Assembly: GCA_934725345.1 (NCBI GenBank)
Contig: CAKVBG010000010.1
Span: forward strand, 1-24,971
Source: an uncultured Eubacteriales bacterium
GTDB taxonomy: Bacteria; Bacillota; Clostridia; Oscillospirales; Acutalibacteraceae
Direction of reading: 5' to 3'
DNA length: 24,971 nucleotides
Each line of letters starts with the position of its first letter. Position 1 is the stretch's first letter. Positions 21,309-24,971 of the stretch are shown here, one piece after another. The position numbers and the translations under genes were made by a program. Under the pieces are notes generated by a model. It ran no database searches, was not told the origin of the DNA, and worked only from the letters and a program-made list of their open reading frames with translations.

Positions 21309-22850
21309 TTGGGAATTATAGTAACTTTATTTTTAATTATTTTATGTAGTATGGCGGCGTTTATTTTGGGTATTGTCTATAGGAAAAGTCGTTCGGAGAA
21401 AACAATATCTTCCGCTGAAGAAGAAGCCCAGAGGATAATCCAAGTTGCTAGAGATGCAGCTGAGACCGAAAAGAAAGAGGTTATTTTAGAGGGTAAAGAG
21501 GAGGTTCATAAATTCAGAAATGAAGCTGAAAATGAGCTTTCTGAACGCCGTAAAGATTTGCAGCGCCAAGAGCGTCGGACAATCCAAAAGGAAGAAAATT
21601 TAGATAAGAAAATGGAAACTTTGGAACGTCAAAAGCAAGAGCTTTTTAAGAAAGAAAAAGAGATTGAAGCTTGCTATCAGGAAGCAGAAATGGTTAAAAA
21701 AAGCCAATTTGATATGCTTGAAAAAATTTCCGGCCTTACTACCCAACAAGCTAAAAATTTTCTATTAGAAAGTTTGCAAGACGAACTAATACATGAAAAA
21801 GCCCTTAGAATTACGATGTATGAACAACAACTTAAAGAAGAATGTAATAGAAAAGCCAGAGATATCCTTTCTTTAGCAATTCAAAAATGTGTTGGAGATT
21901 ATATCTCAGAAGCCACGATTTCCGTTGTACCGCTTCCAACCGATGATATGAAAGGACGCATAATCGGCAGAGAAGGAAGAAACATCAGAGCTATTGAAAG
22001 CTTGACCGGTGTTGACCTAATAATAGACGATACTCCCGAAGCCATTACGCTTTCTTCTTTTGAACCCGTTAGAAGAGAAGTTGCCAGAATTGCGTTGGAG
22101 CGTCTAATAGCAGATGGAAGAATTCATCCAGCAAAAATTGAAGAAATGGTTGAAAAAGCACGTGAGGACGTCGAACAAGATATTCAGGAAGAGGGTCAAA
22201 GAACAGTTCTTGAGATGGGAATTAACGGAATTCATCCTGAACTAGTTAGACTTTTGGGTAAACTTAAGTATAGAACAAGTTATGGTCAGAATGTGCTTAA
22301 TCATTCTATGGAAGTTGCCTCGATATGCCGCACTTTAGCCGCTGAGCTAGGAATTGACCCTGATTTGGCTGCCCGTGCCGGACTCTTACACGATATCGGC
22401 AAAGCTTTGGACCATGAAAATGAAGGAACCCACGTGGAACTTGGAGTTAACGTCATTAAGAAGTATAAGGAAAGCGAAGAAGTAATCCATGCCGTGCACG
22501 CCCACCATGGAGATATCGAGCCTAAAACCGCTCTTGCCTTCATACTACAAGCCGCCGATACCGCATCTGCTGCCCGCCCCGGAGCAAGACGTGAAAACCC
22601 AGAAAATTACATTAAACGTCTTGAGAAACTGGAGTCTTTGGTTTCTTCTTTTGCAGGTGTACGCAATTGTTATGCTATTCAAGCAGGACGAGAAGTCAGA
22701 GTTATGGTCAAACCGGAGGCCGTGGATGATGAAAATATGATTCCACTTGCAAGGGAAATGTGCAAGAAGATTGAAGATGAACTCGACTATCCAGGACAAA
22801 TAAAAGTTAGCATAATACGTGAAAGCCGAGCGATAGATTTTGCAAAATAG
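21309..22850 (+). CDS. rny: Ribonuclease Y
   Basis: Membrane-anchored endoribonuclease that starts decay of many mRNAs in Firmicutes. From the TTG at 21309 the protein has 513 residues, normal for the family: an N-terminal membrane helix (about 2-24), a long charged coiled coil with SAEEEAQRII (about 32-190), a KH RNA-binding domain with KGRIIGREGRNIRAIE, and an HD domain whose metal/catalytic motif is LLHDIGKALDHE, followed by AVHAHHGDIEPKT. The frame is open back to a TTG at 21225, but that version adds 28 residues without family resemblance. AGGAGG at 21292-21297 lies 11 nt before the TTG at 21309. ymdB follows 30 bp later, the same pair as in B. subtilis, where YmdB acts with RNase Y in a shared pathway. 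Confidence 0.96.
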   Translation: MGIIVTLFLIILCSMAAFILGIVYRKSRSEKTISSAEEEAQRIIQVARDAAETEKKEVILEGKEEVHKFRNEAENELSERRKDLQRQERRTIQKEENLDKKMETLERQKQELFKKEKEIEACYQEAEMVKKSQFDMLEKISGLTTQQAKNFLLESLQDELIHEKALRITMYEQQLKEECNRKARDILSLAIQKCVGDYISEATISVVPLPTDDMKGRIIGREGRNIRAIESLTGVDLIIDDTPEAITLSSFEPVRREVARIALERLIADGRIHPAKIEEMVEKAREDVEQDIQEEGQRTVLEMGINGIHPELVRLLGKLKYRTSYGQNVLNHSMEVASICRTLAAELGIDPDLAARAGLLHDIGKALDHENEGTHVELGVNVIKKYKESEEVIHAVHAHHGDIEPKTALAFILQAADTASAARPGARRENPENYIKRLEKLESLVSSFAGVRNCYAIQAGREVRVMVKPEAVDDENMIPLAREMCKKIEDELDYPGQIKVSIIRESRAIDFAK

Positions 22851-22880
22851 ATTTGTGATTTAAGGAAGGGGGTAAATTTT

Positions 22881-23654
22881 GTGAGAATTTTAGCTATAGG
22901 GGATATCGTAGGAAAAGACGGTATGAATTTTTTAAGATACAAATTAAAACAAATTAGGCTTGAACATCAAATTGATTTTGTTGTGGCTAATGGAGAAAAT
23001 TCCGCTGAAGGCAATGGAATGTTACCGTTTGTAACCCAGTGGATTTTAGAAAGCGGCGTTGATGTTGTTACAGGTGGTAATCATTCGTTCAGGAGAAAAG
23101 AGATTTTTCCGTTTTTGGAAAACAATCAAAAAGTGATTCGACCGTATAATTACCCCAAGGGCACTACTCCCGGCAGAGGAATTTTCAAAACAGAAGTAAA
23201 AGGAATAAAAATTGCAGTTATAAATATGATGGGAGTAGTGTATCTTGAAAGTTTGAGGTCACCTTTTGAGTGTATGGATGAAATCATAGATGAATGCCAA
23301 GATTGCACGATTAAAATTCTGGATTTTCACGCCGAAGCAACCGCAGAAAAAAGAGCACTAGGTTTTTACGTTGATGGACGGATTTCTGCAATGTTTGGAA
23401 CTCATACGCACGTTCAAACTTCTGACGAGCAAATTCTTCCGTCAGGTACGGGATATATAACTGATGTTGGAATGACAGGGGTTATCGATTCGGTTTTGGG
23501 AGTGAAAAAGGAGCTTTCAATCCGAAGAATGAAAGATAAACTTCCTACCCGATTTGAACAAGCTAAAGGTGAAAGTAAAATGGAGTGCGTGATATTTGAC
23601 GTCAATGAACAAACTGGTAAAACTGATTCTGTAGAACGTATGAGGGTAATTTAG
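22881..23654 (+). CDS. ymdB: Metallophosphoesterase YmdB (TIGR00282 family)
   Basis: Dinuclear-metal phosphodiesterase. B. subtilis YmdB cleaves cyclic nucleotides in vitro and is needed for biofilm and nanotube formation. The 257 residues align without gaps to the metal ligands as I recall them: D8 in GDIVG, E39 in NGEN, N67/H68 in GGNH, H150 in DFHAEAT, and H175/H177 in THTHVQT. The MGNHTWDKKE block common in relatives reads GGNHSFRRKE here, a mild divergence beside the active site with the ligands kept. The GTG at 22881 follows AAGGAAGGGGG. It lies directly after rny and is probably co-transcribed; fakA follows after 46 bp. Confidence 0.95.
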   Translation: MRILAIGDIVGKDGMNFLRYKLKQIRLEHQIDFVVANGENSAEGNGMLPFVTQWILESGVDVVTGGNHSFRRKEIFPFLENNQKVIRPYNYPKGTTPGRGIFKTEVKGIKIAVINMMGVVYLESLRSPFECMDEIIDECQDCTIKILDFHAEATAEKRALGFYVDGRISAMFGTHTHVQTSDEQILPSGTGYITDVGMTGVIDSVLGVKKELSIRRMKDKLPTRFEQAKGESKMECVIFDVNEQTGKTDSVERMRVI

Positions 23655-23700
23655 ATTAAAATAAAAAACTCAAGCAAATTTTAAGAGGAGTTGCATTTAA

Positions 23701-24971
23701 TTGATAGATGGATTGTGTTTAAAAAGGGCTTTTATTTCTGGAGCAAACAATATTATTAAAAACAAAGAATACGTCAATGAACTAAATATTTTTCCAGTGC
23801 CTGATGGTGATACCGGAACTAATATGTCTATGACGATATCTTCAGCGGTCGAAGCGGTATCCAAACTGGATGATTCCGCCGACACGGGAGAAGTTATAAC
23901 TGCATTTGTTCCTCATTTATTAAGAGGTGCTAGGGGAAATTCAGGAGTTATTCTATCTATTCTTTTTAGAGGATTTAGCAAACTATTTTCGCAGTCCAGT
24001 ACGCTGACGGGCGTGGATGTCATAGATGCTTTAGAAATAGGTGTTAAAGGTGCATATGAAGCGGTAACTAAACCCACAGAGGGTACAATGCTTACAGTTG
24101 CCAGAGAAGCATATGAAAAAGGCCGAGAAATTTCTAAGGTTAATAATGATATCAAAGTTGTTTGGAATCAAGTGTGCGTGGGTGCAAGAGAAGCACTAGA
24201 AATGACGCCTGAACTTTTACCGGTGTTAAAAAAAGCAGGTGTTGTTGATGCTGGAGGAAAGGGTCTTTGTTTAATTTTTGAAGGTATGCTCTCAGTTTTC
24301 TGCGATGACGTCCTTATTGACAAAACCGAAATTTCTTCGAGTATTGAAAAGGACGATGTTTTTAGAAACGCAGCCGCTGAATTTGATGATGATATCACCT
24401 TCACTTATTGCACGGAATTTATTGTTAAGCGTAACAGACTTTGTAAAATACAACCCGCCAAACTTCGTACTAAACTCCAAAAAATTGGAGACTGTGTTGT
24501 AGTTGTTGATGATGAGGACATAATCAAAGTTCACGTACATACTGAAAATCCCGGAACAGTTCTTCAAGAAGGGCTTAAGTTTGGTCAGTTCTTAACAGTT
24601 AAAATTGAAAACATGAAAGAACAACACAGAATGGCATTAGAAGCAAAGAAAGAAAAACTATCTAAGCAAGAAGCTGAAACTTTTGAATTTAAAAACCCAG
24701 AAGAAGAATATGGATTTGTGGCAGTAGCCGCAGGTAGTGGAATGGTTTCTCTATTTAAGGACCTCGGGTGCGATAATGTTATAAGCGGTGGCCAAACGAT
24801 GAACCCCAGTACCGAGAAAATAGTTGAGGCAGTACTTGCAACTCCGGCTAAAGTGGTTTATGTGTTCCCAAATAACAAAAATATCATAATGTCTGCTCAA
24901 CAGGCAGTGGCTTTAGTTAAAGATAGAATAGTTGTTATTGTCCCTACGAAAACCATCCCCCAAGGGATTTC
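23701..24971 (+). CDS. fakA: Fatty acid kinase subunit FakA (DAK2/DhaL family), cut by window end
   Basis: ATP-binding subunit that phosphorylates fatty acids presented by FakB, feeding exogenous fatty acids into phospholipids; also known as YloV. The first 423 codons are in the window (the family is about 550 long). The N-terminal DhaL domain shows LNIFPVPDGDTGTNMS (28-43), with the Mg-ATP aspartates, RGARGNSGVI (75-84), and AGVVDAGGKGL (179-189). The middle domain contains VHVHTENPG, and the FakA C-terminal part begins with GFVAVAAGSGM and SGGQTMNPST. The start is the TTG at 23701: an in-frame TAA stands immediately before it, and AGAGGAG lies 10 nt upstream. It is downstream of ymdB, whereas in Bacillus it follows yloU (asp23), so the gene context is rearranged. 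Confidence 0.94.
   Translation, partial: MIDGLCLKRAFISGANNIIKNKEYVNELNIFPVPDGDTGTNMSMTISSAVEAVSKLDDSADTGEVITAFVPHLLRGARGNSGVILSILFRGFSKLFSQSSTLTGVDVIDALEIGVKGAYEAVTKPTEGTMLTVAREAYEKGREISKVNNDIKVVWNQVCVGAREALEMTPELLPVLKKAGVVDAGGKGLCLIFEGMLSVFCDDVLIDKTEISSSIEKDDVFRNAAAEFDDDITFTYCTEFIVKRNRLCKIQPAKLRTKLQKIGDCVVVVDDEDIIKVHVHTENPGTVLQEGLKFGQFLTVKIENMKEQHRMALEAKKEKLSKQEAETFEFKNPEEEYGFVAVAAGSGMVSLFKDLGCDNVISGGQTMNPSTEKIVEAVLATPAKVVYVFPNNKNIIMSAQQAVALVKDRIVVIVPTKTIPQGI

Noticed and set aside
1..24971. Mobile elements, CRISPR, tRNA or rRNA genes
   Set aside because: No transposase or integrase motifs, no spaced repeat array, and no tRNA- or rRNA-like sequence was seen in any spacer.

Overview
The window is a chromosomal replication-origin region from a low-GC Gram-positive bacterium, most likely class Clostridia and closest in style to Oscillospirales/Ruminococcaceae. 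The evidence is the gene order rsmG-mnmG-mnmE-yidC-yidD-rnpA-rpmH <oriC> dnaA-dnaN-recF-remB-gyrB-gyrA, Firmicute-type parS sites, RNase Y next to YmdB, AGGAGG-type ribosome binding sites and frequent TTG/GTG starts. The DNA is AT-rich by eye. Three orphan exported or membrane proteins and several missing linker genes suggest a host-associated, perhaps reduced genome. Clostridial endosymbionts of termite-gut protists would fit, but nothing here proves it.

Left arm (1-6840, all on the minus strand, reading away from the origin): rpmH (44 codons, 6706-6840) has a consensus sigma-A promoter and is followed by rnpA, yidD (GTG start, 4-nt overlap with rnpA), yidC, mnmE, an unrecognised exported protein, mnmG and rsmG. 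jag/khpB, normally between yidC and mnmE, is absent. Two perfect 16-bp parS sites occur, one between mnmG and rsmG and one inside the mnmG coding sequence.

Origin (6841-8700): divergent promoters serve rpmH and dnaA. The dnaA-dnaN spacer is a dense oriC. It has about a dozen DnaA-box-like 9-mers, most reading TTTTCAACA or CTTTCAACA instead of TTWTNCACA. Two of these abut a GC step and five perfect CTA trinucleotides (DnaA-trios), followed by a 17-bp AT-rich palindrome. This matches the layout of the Bacillus basal unwinding system.

Right arm core (8672-17020, plus strand): dnaN, recF, remB, a small zinc-ribbon membrane protein whose start codon is problematic, gyrB, a YcxB-like membrane protein with its own promoter, and gyrA. 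Together these supply initiator, sliding clamp, repair and gyrase functions.

Accessory block (17021-20200): two exported proteins of unknown function read rightward, the first from a strong promoter overlapped by a 25-bp palindrome. A convergent 479-aa protein with a central hydrophobic hairpin and helical flanks follows across a terminator. I recognise none of these three; they are the least ordinary part of the window.

Right end (20330-24971): a minus-strand unit encodes a small conserved protein and SecG, with its own promoter and terminator. Then plus-strand rny, ymdB and the start of fakA (cut by the window edge) deal with RNA turnover, a partner phosphodiesterase and fatty-acid activation. 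No rRNA, tRNA, CRISPR array, insertion sequence or phage gene was seen.
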